DNA of 64,000 nt. It comes from Rhodanobacter_A agri (GTDB lineage Bacteria > Pseudomonadota > Gammaproteobacteria > Xanthomonadales > Rhodanobacteraceae). Within the stretch, counting starts at the first letter, position 1, and each line of letters opens with the position of its first letter. Positions 52,388 through 60,245 of this stretch are shown here, in pieces. The stretch is taken from the NCBI RefSeq assembly GCF_044904705.1, contig NZ_JADIKL010000015.1, forward strand, positions 1 to 64,000, read 5' to 3'. The notes under the pieces were generated by a model. That model did not search any database and was not told the DNA's origin. It saw nothing but the letters and a program-made list of their open reading frames with translations. The position numbers and the translations under genes are program-made.

Positions 52388-52813
52388 CTATTGAACAGGC
52401 GCTCGGCGCGGGGGCAGTGTGAACGCGCCGGGCAGCAGTGCCGCCACGCTGGTCTGGCTGGTATCGCCGTTGAGGTTGGCAAGCAACACCGGCATATCGC
52501 CGTCGCACAGCTCGCTGAGTACCTGGCGGCAGGCGCCGCAGGGGCTTACCGGCGACGTGGTGTCGGCGATCACCGCGATCGCCGCGAAGTCGCCCGGCTT
52601 GCACCCGGCCGCGATGGCGGCGAACAAGGCGGTGCGCTCGGCGCAGTTACACAGGCCGTAGGAGGCGTTCTCCACGTTGCAGCCGGCGAAGCGGCGGCCG
52701 TCGCGGGCCAGCAGGGCCGCGCCCACAGCGAAGCCGGAATACGGGGCATGCGCCTGTTCGCGTGCGGCGCGCGCCAGCGCCAGCAGTTCGTCATGCGGGA
52801 TGGAAACGGACAT
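52388..52813 (-). CDS. cdd: Cytidine deaminase
   Basis: A 141-residue homotetrameric-type cytidine deaminase that turns cytidine/deoxycytidine into uridine/deoxyuridine for pyrimidine salvage. The zinc site is complete: Cys-Ala-Glu in LCNCAERTALFAAI and PCGACRQVLSEL. HAPYSGFAVGAALLARDG and CNVENASYG bind substrate. The first codons are MSVSIPHDELLALARAAREQ. Confidence 0.95.
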   Translation of the reverse strand: MSVSIPHDELLALARAAREQAHAPYSGFAVGAALLARDGRRFAGCNVENASYGLCNCAERTALFAAIAAGCKPGDFAAIAVIADTTSPVSPCGACRQVLSELCDGDMPVLLANLNGDTSQTSVAALLPGAFTLPPRRAPVQ

Positions 52814-52925
52814 CGTGTTCTCCGTGTTCCCCCGGGCGGCGGGTCAGAGTAGCGCGCCGTGGGCGAGGCGTCCAAACGCGCGCAGTCGTGGCAAGATGCA
52901 ATGATCTTCCAGCAGGGGATGCGCC

Positions 52926-54026
52926 ATGCCGATCACCGTTGCCGCCTTGCGCGAAACCGCCGCCGGCGAACGCCGTGTGGCGATCACGCCCGAGATGGCG
53001 AAGAAGCTCAGCGGCAAGGGCTTGCGCGTGCTGCTTGAGCGCGGCGCGGGCACGGCCGCGGGTTTCCCGGACGACGCTTATGCGAATGCGGATTTCGCCG
53101 ACGCCGCGGGCGTGCTGGCACAGGCCGACCTGCTGGCCTGCGTGCTGCCGCCGGACGATGCGGTGTTCGCAGCCTTGCGCGAAGGCGCCGTGGTCGTGGG
53201 GCAATTGCGTCCTTACGGCGCGGCGTCGCGTATCGAGGCGTTGGCCGCGCGCAGGCTCAGCGCGTTCTCGCTGGAGTTGTTGCCGCGTACCACGCGGGCG
53301 CAGGCGATGGATGTGCTGAGCTCGCAGGCGGCGGTGGCCGGTTACCGCGCCATGCTGATCGCCGCCGAGGCCTGCCCCAAGTTCTTCCCAATGCTCACCA
53401 CTGCCGCGGGCACCATCCGTCCTTCCAAGGTGTTGGTGATCGGTGCCGGCGTGGCCGGCCTGCAGGCGATCGCCACCGCGCGCCGGCTGGGCGCGCAGAC
53501 CGAGGGCTACGACGTACGCCCGGAGACGCGCGAACAGGTCGAGTCGCTGGGCGCCAAGTTCCTCGACCTCGGTGTCAGTGCCGCGGGTAGCGGCGGTTAT
53601 GCGCGCGAGCTGTCGGTGGAGGAGCGCGCGGCGCAGCAACAGGCGCTGGCCGAACACTTGAAGGTGTTCGACGTGGTCGTCTCCACCGCGGCGGTGCCGG
53701 GCCGGCCGGCGCCGAAGATCTTGTCGGCCGCGATGATCGCGGGCATGAAGCCTGGCGCGCTGGTCGTCGACCTTGCCGCCGAGAGCGGCGGCAATTGCGA
53801 GCTGACCCGGCCGGGCGAGCGCGTGGAGCACGGCGGCGTCACCATCCTGGGGCCGCTCAACCTGCCGGCCGGCGCGCCGCTGCATGCCTCGGAGATGTAT
53901 GCGCGCAACGTGGCGAACTTCGCCGAACTGCTGCTGAAGGACGGGGCGTTGCAGCCGGACTACGACGACGAACTGGTGGCGAAAAGCTGCCTGGTGCGTG
54001 CCGGCGAGGTGTTGTTCAAAGGCTGA
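52926..54026 (+). CDS. pntAA: NAD(P) transhydrogenase subunit alpha, part 1 (NAD-binding domain I)
   Basis: A 366-residue domain I of the proton-translocating transhydrogenase, binding NAD(H) in the cytosol. The family N-terminus ITVAALRETAAGERRVAITP, AMDVLSSQAAVAGYRAML, the dinucleotide fold VLVIGAGVAGLQAIATARRLGA and the mobile-loop tyrosine region are visible. It lacks the membrane segment, which is encoded by a separate gene (pntAB) 1.7 kb further on. Between them lies an opposite-strand sigma-factor cassette, so the usual pnt operon is split here. Confidence 0.94.
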   Translation: MPITVAALRETAAGERRVAITPEMAKKLSGKGLRVLLERGAGTAAGFPDDAYANADFADAAGVLAQADLLACVLPPDDAVFAALREGAVVVGQLRPYGAASRIEALAARRLSAFSLELLPRTTRAQAMDVLSSQAAVAGYRAMLIAAEACPKFFPMLTTAAGTIRPSKVLVIGAGVAGLQAIATARRLGAQTEGYDVRPETREQVESLGAKFLDLGVSAAGSGGYARELSVEERAAQQQALAEHLKVFDVVVSTAAVPGRPAPKILSAAMIAGMKPGALVVDLAAESGGNCELTRPGERVEHGGVTILGPLNLPAGAPLHASEMYARNVANFAELLLKDGALQPDYDDELVAKSCLVRAGEVLFKG

Positions 54027-54048
54027 TCGCACCGGCGCCCCGCGCCGG

Positions 54049-54528
54049 TCAGCGCCCCGGGGCCTGGTGCAGCCAGCGCAACCGCTGGGCGGGCGGCATC
54101 GCGTGCCACTGCTTCATCAGTTGGGCGCGACGCTCCGGCGGCAACTGCTGGAAACGCTGGTAGGCCGCGTGCAGCTGGTCGCGCTGTGCGGGCGGAAGCT
54201 GGTGGAACAGGCGTTGGTTCTCGCGTGCTTGCTGGCGTTCGTTCGGCGTCATCTGTTGCCAGTGCTGGATCCGCTCGCGGATCTCGTCGCGCTTCCCGGG
54301 GGGCAGGGTCACCCAGTGCTCGCTTTTCTCCAGCAGGCGCTGCTGCCGCCGCGGCGGCATGCTGTTCCATTCCTGATGCAAAGGCGCCAACACGTCGCGC
54401 TGGGCAGGCGTGAGGCTGTTCCATGTGGTCGGCGCGGGCGCGTTCTGCGCGTGCAGCGCAGGCGCGACGAGGCCGCCGATCAGGGCAGCGAGGGCAAGCG
54501 ACAGCAGCGGGCGGGCGGATGAGGTCAT
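54049..54528 (-). CDS. Exported DUF3106-family protein with PPxxR repeats
   Basis: A 159-residue protein with a signal peptide (SSARPLLSLALAALIGGLV...LHAQ). The rest is charged helical sequence built on a repeated W-x-x-x-(T/P)P-x-x-R(D/E) theme: SLTPAQRDVL, SMPPRRQQRLLE, TLPPGKRDEIRE, QMTPNERQQARE, QLPPAQRDQL, QLPPERRAQL and AMPPAQRLRW. This resembles CpxP/Spy-like LTxxQ envelope proteins in style. It is the last gene of the sigma/anti-sigma cassette, so it may report or buffer envelope stress (inference). Confidence 0.85.
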   Translation of the reverse strand: MTSSARPLLSLALAALIGGLVAPALHAQNAPAPTTWNSLTPAQRDVLAPLHQEWNSMPPRRQQRLLEKSEHWVTLPPGKRDEIRERIQHWQQMTPNERQQARENQRLFHQLPPAQRDQLHAAYQRFQQLPPERRAQLMKQWHAMPPAQRLRWLHQAPGR

Positions 54529-54532
54529 GGAT

Positions 54533-54979
54533 TCAGTGGGTGGGCGGCTGGCTGTCGTTGGCGGCCAGCCAGCCGTAGAAGTCGAGGTTCTGGTACAGGT
54601 TGGGATCGGCCTGCTCGGGGTCGGGCGGCAGCGCATTGTCGGTCTCGCTGCCGTTGCCGGCGGCGGCCGCCGCGGTGGCCGCGGTGGCCGGGGCTTCGGC
54701 GGTCGGGCGCGGCGCGGACGGCCATGCCAGCAAGGCGGCCAGCGCGATCATCGCGCAGGCACCGGACGGAACCAGCCAGCGGGCGAGGTGGTGCGGGCGA
54801 TGCCCGTGCTGCGTGCCGGCCAGCGCTTCGCGGCGCGCGGCGCGCAAGCGTCCGGCGGTGGTCGGGTCGATGCGCCGCGCGGCCTCGTGGTAAAGGGTGC
54901 GGGCGCGCTGTTCCAGCGGCTTGTCCGTCATGTTGTCCGGCCTGCCCGTATCGGGCCTGCGCGTGTCAGGCGTGTTCAT
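54533..54979 (-). CDS. Putative anti-sigma factor, single membrane helix
   Basis: A 148-residue protein: Arg/Asp-rich N-terminus, a helical cytosolic part (RARTLYHEAARRIDPTTAGR, LRAARREALAG), one membrane helix at about residues 70-87 (WLVPSGACAMIALAALLAW), then an Ala/Thr/Pro-rich periplasmic tail ending LYQNLDFYGWLAANDSQPP. The start overlaps the sigma-factor stop by four bases. No ZAS zinc motif. Function is inferred from position. The DUF3106 gene starts 5 bases past its stop. Confidence 0.7.
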   Translation of the reverse strand: MNTPDTRRPDTGRPDNMTDKPLEQRARTLYHEAARRIDPTTAGRLRAARREALAGTQHGHRPHHLARWLVPSGACAMIALAALLAWPSAPRPTAEAPATAATAAAAAGNGSETDNALPPDPEQADPNLYQNLDFYGWLAANDSQPPTH

Positions 54980-55608
54980 CGCCAGTCCTCCAATTGCGTG
55001 CGCAGCCGTTGCATGGCGCGCGACAGATGCGTTTTCACACTGCCTTCGGAGCAGCCCATCGCCTGCGCCGTCTCGGCCACGTCCAGACCCTCGAGCATGC
55101 GCAACATGAAGGCCTCGCGCTGGCGCTGCGGCAATTCGCGCAGCGCGGCGCTGAGGTCGCTCCAGGACTGCGCGTCCTGTACGCGATCCAACGGACCCGG
55201 ACCGTGGTCGGCCGGCTCCCAGCTGGGCAACTCGTCACCTTCGTCGTCGCGACCGCCGCCCAGCCAGCCCACCACGATCGAGCGCACCTTGCGGCGGCGC
55301 TGCAGGTCGACGATGCGGCGGCGCAGGATGCCCCAGAACAGCGGCGCCCATTCGCCGGCCGGCTTGTCGCGGTAATGCTTGACCAGCCGCAACATGGCGT
55401 CCTGCACCGCGTCCATGGCGTCCTCGCGCTGGCGCAGGTTCAGTTCGGCCACGCGGAAGGCGCGCCGCTCCACCTGCGCCAGAAAGGCGTCGAGGGTGGC
55501 CGGGGTCTCCTGCGCAGTCTCGGCCAGCAGTTCGGAATCGAGTGCGCCGGCGAGGCTGTTCATGGCCGCCTCGTCCGCATCGTCGGCAGATGCATGCCTG
55601 GGCTCCAT
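54976..55608 (-). CDS. ECF-type RNA polymerase sigma factor
   Basis: A sigma-70-family protein of 210 residues if it starts at the ATG before EPRHASADDADEAA, or 195 from the ATG before NSLAGALDSE (55563); neither has a strong ribosome site. Region 2 includes LNLRQREDAMDAVQDAMLRLV and WAPLFWGILRRRIVDLQRRRK, and region 4 RELPQRQREAFMLRMLEGLD and VAETAQAMGCSEGSVKTHLSR. It heads a three-gene cassette lying between pntAA and pntAB and reads away from pntAB. Confidence 0.88.
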   Translation of the reverse strand: MEPRHASADDADEAAMNSLAGALDSELLAETAQETPATLDAFLAQVERRAFRVAELNLRQREDAMDAVQDAMLRLVKHYRDKPAGEWAPLFWGILRRRIVDLQRRRKVRSIVVGWLGGGRDDEGDELPSWEPADHGPGPLDRVQDAQSWSDLSAALRELPQRQREAFMLRMLEGLDVAETAQAMGCSEGSVKTHLSRAMQRLRTQLEDWR

Positions 55609-55716
55609 CGGATCGACACCCGTGCTCAACGCTGCAGGCTCGCGCGGGTTGACCGGCACCCGTATGATGCGGGAATGCCGGTGTTCCGGCAGGCGGCACT
55701 CATTGGGGGCGGGGTC

Positions 55717-56019
55717 ATGATCGACGGGTTCCTGGCGCTGTACATCTTCATGCTGGCCGCGTTTACCGGCCACGAGATCATCGCGCGGGTGCCGGTGATC
55801 CTGCACACCCCGCTCATGTCCGGTTCCAACTTTGTTCACGGCATCGTGCTGGTGGGCGCCATGATAGCGCTTGGCCATGCCTCCACGCCGTTCGAGACCG
55901 GCCTGGGCTTCCTCGCCGTGCTGCTCGGCGCCGGCAACGCCGCCGGCGGCTACGTGGTCACCGAGCGCATGCTGGAGATGTTCAAGCCCAGCGCCGGCAA
56001 GCCGGGGGACAAGGCATGA
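55717..56019 (+). CDS. pntAB: NAD(P) transhydrogenase subunit alpha, part 2 (membrane)
   Basis: A 100-residue membrane subunit with three helices: FLALYIFMLAAFTGHEIIAR, SNFVHGIVLVGAMIALG and GLGFLAVLLGAGNAAGGYVV. The family signature HTPLMSGSN is present. With PntB it forms the proton channel that drives hydride transfer from NADH to NADP+. The start chosen has a G-rich site just upstream; an ATG 14 codons earlier is possible. The pntB start overlaps its stop. Confidence 0.92.
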   Translation: MIDGFLALYIFMLAAFTGHEIIARVPVILHTPLMSGSNFVHGIVLVGAMIALGHASTPFETGLGFLAVLLGAGNAAGGYVVTERMLEMFKPSAGKPGDKA

Positions 56020-57485
56020 GCTGGCTGCCCACCTTGGTCAAGGCCTGCTATTTCCTCGCCGCACTGCTGTTCATCCTGGGCCTGAAACGCATGAGTTCGC
56101 CGCGCACTGCGCGCGGCGGCATCGTGTGGGCAGGCGTGGGCATGCTGCTGGCGGTGCTGGCCACGTTCGCGCTGCCCGACATACACAACCGGGGGCTGAT
56201 CCTTGCCGCGGTGCTGATCGGCGTGGCTGCGGCCTGGTGGAGCGGCCGTCGCGTGGCGATGACCGCGATGCCGCAGATGGTGGCTTTGTATAACGGCATG
56301 GGCGGCGGCGCGGCGGCGGGCATCGGCGCGGCGGAGCTGGTGGCGCACGTGCAGCGCGCCGCGGTGGCGGTGCCGGATACGTCGCCATTGCGACCGGAAA
56401 GCTGGGCGATGGGTGCGTTGCATCAGGTTGCCGCGGTGGCCCCGCTGTCGCCGGTGGCGTTGCTGCTTGGCGTATTGGGCGCGCTGATCGGCGCGGTGAG
56501 TTTCTCCGGTTCGCTGGTCGCCTTCGCCAAGCTGCAGGGCTGGATGGACAAGCGCTTCGTGTTCCCCGGCCAGCGCGTGGTGAATCTGCTGGTGCTGCTG
56601 CTGGCGCTGGTGCATGGCGCGATGCTGCTGACCGGGCACCTCGAACTGCCGGTGATCGCGGCCTTCTTCGTCCTTTCCCTGCTGTTCGGCTTGTTGATGA
56701 CGCTGCCCATCGGCGGCGCCGACATGCCGGTGGTGATCTCGCTGTACAACGCCTTCACCGGCCTCGCGGTGGCATTCGAGGGCTACGTGCTGGGCAACGA
56801 GGCAATGATCATCGCCGGCATGGTGGTGGGTGCGGCCGGTACCTTGCTGACCCAGCTGATGGCCAAGGCGATGAACCGTTCGCTGGGCAACGTGCTGTTC
56901 GGCAGCTTCGGCGCGGCGGCGGGCGGTGCGGCGCAGGAAATCGCCGGCGCGCAGAAGCCGATCGAGGCCGCCGACGCGGCGGTGATGATGGCCTATGCCG
57001 AGCGCGTGGCGATCGTGCCGGGCTACGGCATGGCGGTGGCGCAGGCGCAGCACAAGGTGTGGGAATTCGCCAAGCTGCTGATCGAGCGCGGCGTGAAGGT
57101 GAAGTTCGCGATCCACCCGGTGGCCGGCCGCATGCCCGGGCACATGAACGTGCTGCTGGCTGAGGCGGGCGTGCCCTACGACCTGATCGAGGACATGGAC
57201 GACATCAACCCCGAATTCCCCAATACCGACGTGGTGCTGGTGATCGGCGCCAACGACGTGGTGAATCCGATGGCGAAGACCGATCCGTCCTCGCCGATCT
57301 ACGGCATGCCGATCCTCGACGTGGCGGCGGCGAAGCATGTCATCGTGGTCAAGCGCGGCAAGGGCACCGGTTTCGCCGGCATCGAGAACGCGCTGTTCTA
57401 CGCCGACAACACCCGCATGCTGTACGGCGACGGCCAGGCCGCCGCAGGCCAGCTGGTCAGCGAGCTGAAGGCGCTGGATACCTGA
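56016..57485 (+). CDS. pntB: NAD(P) transhydrogenase subunit beta
   Basis: A 489-residue protein. About nine helices in the first 260 residues complete the proton channel (LYNGMGGGAAAGIGAAEL, PIGGADMPVVISLYNAFTGL). The C-terminal third is the NADP-binding domain III: VAIVPGYGMAVAQAQHKVWE, FAIHPVAGRMPGHMNVLLAEA, DVVLVIGANDVVNP and VIVVKRGKGTGFAGIENALF. It makes NADPH for biosynthesis and redox defence. A 66-bp tandem repeat array begins 8 bases after the stop. Confidence 0.96.
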   Translation: MSWLPTLVKACYFLAALLFILGLKRMSSPRTARGGIVWAGVGMLLAVLATFALPDIHNRGLILAAVLIGVAAAWWSGRRVAMTAMPQMVALYNGMGGGAAAGIGAAELVAHVQRAAVAVPDTSPLRPESWAMGALHQVAAVAPLSPVALLLGVLGALIGAVSFSGSLVAFAKLQGWMDKRFVFPGQRVVNLLVLLLALVHGAMLLTGHLELPVIAAFFVLSLLFGLLMTLPIGGADMPVVISLYNAFTGLAVAFEGYVLGNEAMIIAGMVVGAAGTLLTQLMAKAMNRSLGNVLFGSFGAAAGGAAQEIAGAQKPIEAADAAVMMAYAERVAIVPGYGMAVAQAQHKVWEFAKLLIERGVKVKFAIHPVAGRMPGHMNVLLAEAGVPYDLIEDMDDINPEFPNTDVVLVIGANDVVNPMAKTDPSSPIYGMPILDVAAAKHVIVVKRGKGTGFAGIENALFYADNTRMLYGDGQAAAGQLVSELKALDT

Positions 57486-57492
57486 TATTGAA

Positions 57493-57780
57493 GAGTGCGG
57501 CCATGGATGGCCGCCCATTTGATTCTGGCGATCAGGGATGATCGCAAAGACATAGCGAGAGTGCGGCCATGGATGACCGCCCATTTGATTCCGGCGATCA
57601 GGGATGATCGCAAAGGCATAGCGAGAGTGCGGCCATGGATGGTCGCCCATTTGATTCTGGCGATCAGGGATGATCGCAAAGACATAGCGAGAGTGCGGCC
57701 ATGGACGGTCGCCCGTGTGATTCTGGCGATCAGAGATGATCGCAAAGGTACGGGGATGCGGCCAAGGTGGCCGCAAGGAT
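57493..57780 (+). repeat. 66-bp tandem repeat array of the two-hairpin element
   Basis: Four units start at 57493, 57559, 57625 and 57691, exactly 66 bases apart, plus a partial fifth near 57755. Each begins GAGTGCGGCCATGGA and holds hairpin A (GCGGCCAT-gg-ATGGCCGC in unit 1) and hairpin B (GCGATCA-ggga-TGATCGC). Units differ by a few base changes. The array fills the gap between pntB and the convergent membrane-protein gene. Because 66 is a multiple of three, reading frames stay open on both strands; I regard them as non-coding. Confidence 0.9.
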
Positions 57781-58202
57781 CATCGCCCTCGCCGCCAGGC
57801 CAGCCAGGCGGCCAGCAGCGCACCTGCTGCGTACCAGGCCCAGTCGACCGGACGCAGACCCAGCCGCGCCAGCGACACCAACATGCCGGCGCCGGCCGTG
57901 TGCAAGGTATCGGTGAGGCGCAGGCCGAAGTTGCCGGCGAGCTTGATCGCGGCCATCAGCACGTTGAAGTAGAGCGCCGCCAGCAGGGTGGCGAAGGCCG
58001 CCAGCACGGCCGCACCGGGTCCGGGGCGGCGTATCCAGTGGCGAACCGCCCACGCCAGCACCACGCCTGCCACCAGCGCCAGCCAGGGCGCGGGCCGGCT
58101 CATATACATGGCCGCCACCATCCACGTCGCGCCCACGGCCATACCCATCATCGCGGCGCAGAACAGGGCGAACAGATACAGCGGTACGTCGAGAGGCTTC
58201 AT
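57780..58202 (-). CDS. Small membrane protein of unknown function
   Basis: A 140-residue protein with about four membrane helices (LYLFALFCAAMMGMAVGATW, WLALVAGVVLAWAVRHW, VLAAFATLLAALYFNVLMAA, DWAWYAAGALLAAWLAWRRGR). I recognise no family. The start ATG precedes KPLDVPLYL; upstream in-frame sequence is GC-rich non-membrane. The stop lies at the right edge of the repeat array. Confidence 0.7.
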   Translation of the reverse strand: MKPLDVPLYLFALFCAAMMGMAVGATWMVAAMYMSRPAPWLALVAGVVLAWAVRHWIRRPGPGAAVLAAFATLLAALYFNVLMAAIKLAGNFGLRLTDTLHTAGAGMLVSLARLGLRPVDWAWYAAGALLAAWLAWRRGR

Positions 58203-58425
58203 GGCGCGGGGCGGAGTGAGGGGAGGTGGCGCATGCGTCAGTCCGGCGGGCAAAGCGCCGATCATAGCCGGTCGCCGCTGCCGGTCGCCGCGCGCGAGCC
58301 GGTCGTAGCTTGCAATTCCATGGCGCCGGCCTGATCTGAAGCAGGTAGGCGGCGCCGCGGCACGGCATAATAGACAGCTTGGCGCGCCCGTGGCGCCCAT
58401 CATTGACGACGGATTGGCGAGTGGC

Positions 58426-58983
58426 ATGAGTGGTTTCAGTCTGAGCAGCGAACCCTTCACCCTGATGCGCGACTGCGAGGCGGTGATGGTGCCGCAGGGC
58501 GAAACGGTGAGCCTGCCCGCCGGCCAGAGCGGCTACATCACCCAGGCACTGGGCGGAAGCTTCACCGTCTACGTGGAAGGCAACCTGTTCCGCATCGCGG
58601 GCAAGGACGCCGACGCGCTGGGCAAGGAGCCGCCGCCGCCGATCGAAGTGCCGGCGGATGCCACCGATGCCGACGTGGAGAAGCTGGCCTGGGATCAGCT
58701 GCGCACCGTGTTCGACCCGGAGATCCCGGTGAACGTGGTCGAACTGGGGCTGGTCTACGACCTCAGCCTGGAGCAGCGCGAGGACGGCCAGCGCAAGGTC
58801 TACGTCAAGCTCACCCTCACCGCGCCCGGCTGCGGCATGGGCGACATCCTGGTGGACGACGCCCGCACCAAGCTGGAGATGATCCCCACCATCGCCGAGG
58901 CCGACATCGACCTGGTGTTCGACCCGCCGTGGAACCACTCGATGATGTCCGAGCTGGCGAAGCTGGAAACCGGGATGCTTTGA
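58426..58983 (+). CDS. sufT: SufT-like Fe-S assembly protein (MIP18/DUF59 domain)
   Basis: A 185-residue protein. The C-terminal MIP18/DUF59 domain starts near residue 85: LAWDQLRTVFDPEIPVNVVE, LGLVYDLSLEQ, VKLTLTAPGCGMGDILVDDA and DLVFDPPWNHSMMSELAKLE. The single Cys of the TAPGCGMG loop is typical. The N-terminal extension (MRDCEAVMVPQGETVSLPAG) matches the SufT form, an accessory factor for Fe-S protein maturation. No suf genes lie next to it in the window. Confidence 0.88.
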   Translation: MSGFSLSSEPFTLMRDCEAVMVPQGETVSLPAGQSGYITQALGGSFTVYVEGNLFRIAGKDADALGKEPPPPIEVPADATDADVEKLAWDQLRTVFDPEIPVNVVELGLVYDLSLEQREDGQRKVYVKLTLTAPGCGMGDILVDDARTKLEMIPTIAEADIDLVFDPPWNHSMMSELAKLETGML

Positions 58984-58993
58984 TGCTTGGCTC

Positions 58994-59123
58994 CCTCTCC
59001 CCTGCGGGGAGAGGGCTGGGGTGAGGGGTTGTCTTGCGAAAATGGAACGTCGGAGCGCGCTTTCGTTGAGGCGTTCTTGCGGGCGTGCCCCCTCACCTCG
59101 ATCCTCTCCCCGGAGGGGAGAGG
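58994..59123. repeat. Inverted pair of GC hairpins (REP-like)
   Basis: A block holding CTCTCCCCTGCGGGGAGAG and then GGGGTGAGGGG (58994-59029) recurs in inverted orientation, about 36 bases long with few mismatches, at 59088-59123 (CCCCTCACC, then CTCTCCCCGGAGGGGAGAG). The loop of about 58 bases shows no gene. This is a common intergenic element style in the order and lies between the convergent sufT and asparaginase genes. Confidence 0.75.
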
Positions 59124-59130
59124 AAGAAAA

Positions 59131-59622
59131 TCAGCCCCGCACTTCCTCGAAGCGATTCTCTGCCCGGTTCTTGCGCACCTTGGCCGGGTCCCACACGCGG
59201 CCATTCATCGTGATGTAGACGCCGTCGGGCAGGGTCTGCACCGCGGCCACCGCGCAGCCGATGTTGAACACCGCGTCCGAGCCCTGGAAGCGCGCGGGGT
59301 TCAGCGCGCCGGTGAGCACGATCACCTTGCCGGGGATGCCCGCCAGCACGTGTGCGGTCTCCACCATGGTGTCGGTACCGTGGGTGACCAGCACGTGGCG
59401 GTGCGGCTGCGCCTCGATGGTGGAGCGGATCAGCGCGCGGTCCTCGTCGGTAACGTGCAGGCTGTCCTTGCGCAGGATCGGGATCACGTCGAACTGGAAC
59501 GCCACGCCGAGCTGGCCGAGGATCTCGCCGATCTGCGGCGCGCCGATCTTGTAGTCCGACTTGTCGTCGAAATAGATCTTGTCGATGGTGCCGCCGGTGG
59601 TGACGATGGTGAGATGCTGCAT
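59131..59622 (-). CDS. Short asparaginase-domain protein (N-terminal domain only)
   Basis: A 163-residue protein covering only the N-terminal domain of the asparaginase/glutaminase fold. It keeps the nucleophile motif VTTGGTIDKIY (Thr12) and the second active-site motif VLVTHGTDTMVETA (Thr83-Asp84), plus KVIVLTGALNPARFQGSDA. Classical asparaginases are about 330 residues with a second domain that helps form the dimeric active site; that domain is absent and no frameshifted remnant is seen. Whether it is catalytic is unknown. Confidence 0.85.
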   Translation of the reverse strand: MQHLTIVTTGGTIDKIYFDDKSDYKIGAPQIGEILGQLGVAFQFDVIPILRKDSLHVTDEDRALIRSTIEAQPHRHVLVTHGTDTMVETAHVLAGIPGKVIVLTGALNPARFQGSDAVFNIGCAVAAVQTLPDGVYITMNGRVWDPAKVRKNRAENRFEEVRG

Positions 59623-59712
59623 GGTCCGAGCCGGATCGAGGAGGGCCGCCAGTCTAACGCCGCACCGTACGGGACCGGAACCGCAGGTTTCCGCAAACGT
59701 TCCGTGCGCCGG

Positions 59713-60240
59713 TCATCTTTCGAGATCCCACTGCCGGTAACACTGGCCGATGGCACGCGCAGAGGCGAGCCGGATCTTCGGCAGCAGGATCTGGCGATAG
59801 CGTTCAGCGTTGCGCCTGCGGTTTCCCGGCGTGACGACGGCGATGTAGTGGATCATCTCCCACTTGATGCGGTCGCCGCCGCCTTCCAGTGCGCCGGCCC
59901 TGGCTCGGCCCGACAGGCATCTCCTCACATACCGGAACAGGCTGAGCGGGGTCGATATGTCCAGCAGGATGATGCCTGTCGCGCGCTGGAGGCGCTGCGG
60001 CATGCAGTTGGAATAATTCCCGTCCATGACCCAGGCGTCGCCGAGGATCGCCTCATCGTGCAAGGCCGTGAACTCGTCCGGAGGGCGCGGTTGCCAGTCC
60101 GTGCCGGGCAGGTGGTGCAGCTGATCGAGATGGATTGCCGGCAGCCCGTGTTTGCGCGCAATCGCGTTGGCGAGTGTCGACTTGCCGCTGTTGGACGGAC
60201 CCAGGATGCAGATGCGCCTTCCCAACGCCGGCAACCGCAT
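59713..60240 (-). CDS. P-loop NTPase resembling topology-modulation (FlaR-like) kinases
   Basis: A 175-residue adenylate-kinase-like protein. The Walker A loop is ILGPSNSGKSTLANAI, followed by LPAIHLDQLHHLPGTDWQPR and WVMDGNYSNCMPQRLQRATG, the pattern of the FlaR/topology modulation group, and a basic C-terminus (YRQILLPKIRLASARA). The role of this group is poorly defined. Its start is 5 bases past the stop of the upstream dehydrogenase gene, so they may be coexpressed. Confidence 0.82.
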   Translation of the reverse strand: MRLPALGRRICILGPSNSGKSTLANAIARKHGLPAIHLDQLHHLPGTDWQPRPPDEFTALHDEAILGDAWVMDGNYSNCMPQRLQRATGIILLDISTPLSLFRYVRRCLSGRARAGALEGGGDRIKWEMIHYIAVVTPGNRRRNAERYRQILLPKIRLASARAIGQCYRQWDLER

Positions 60241-60245
60241 GGCAT

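Noticed and set aside
54724..55716. Upstream plus-strand extension of pntAB through the sigma cassette
   Set aside because: The extension is antisense to real sigma and anti-sigma genes and has no membrane-protein character; pntAB homologues are about 100 residues.
57493..57780. CRISPR array
   Set aside because: Units abut directly with no unique spacers, and no cas genes are present.
57398..58334. Open reading frames on both strands through the 66-bp repeat array (22-residue repeats)
   Set aside because: The frames are open only because the period is a multiple of three; there is no ribosome site, the frames merge into other genes' antisense, and each unit is two palindromes, typical of non-coding repeats.
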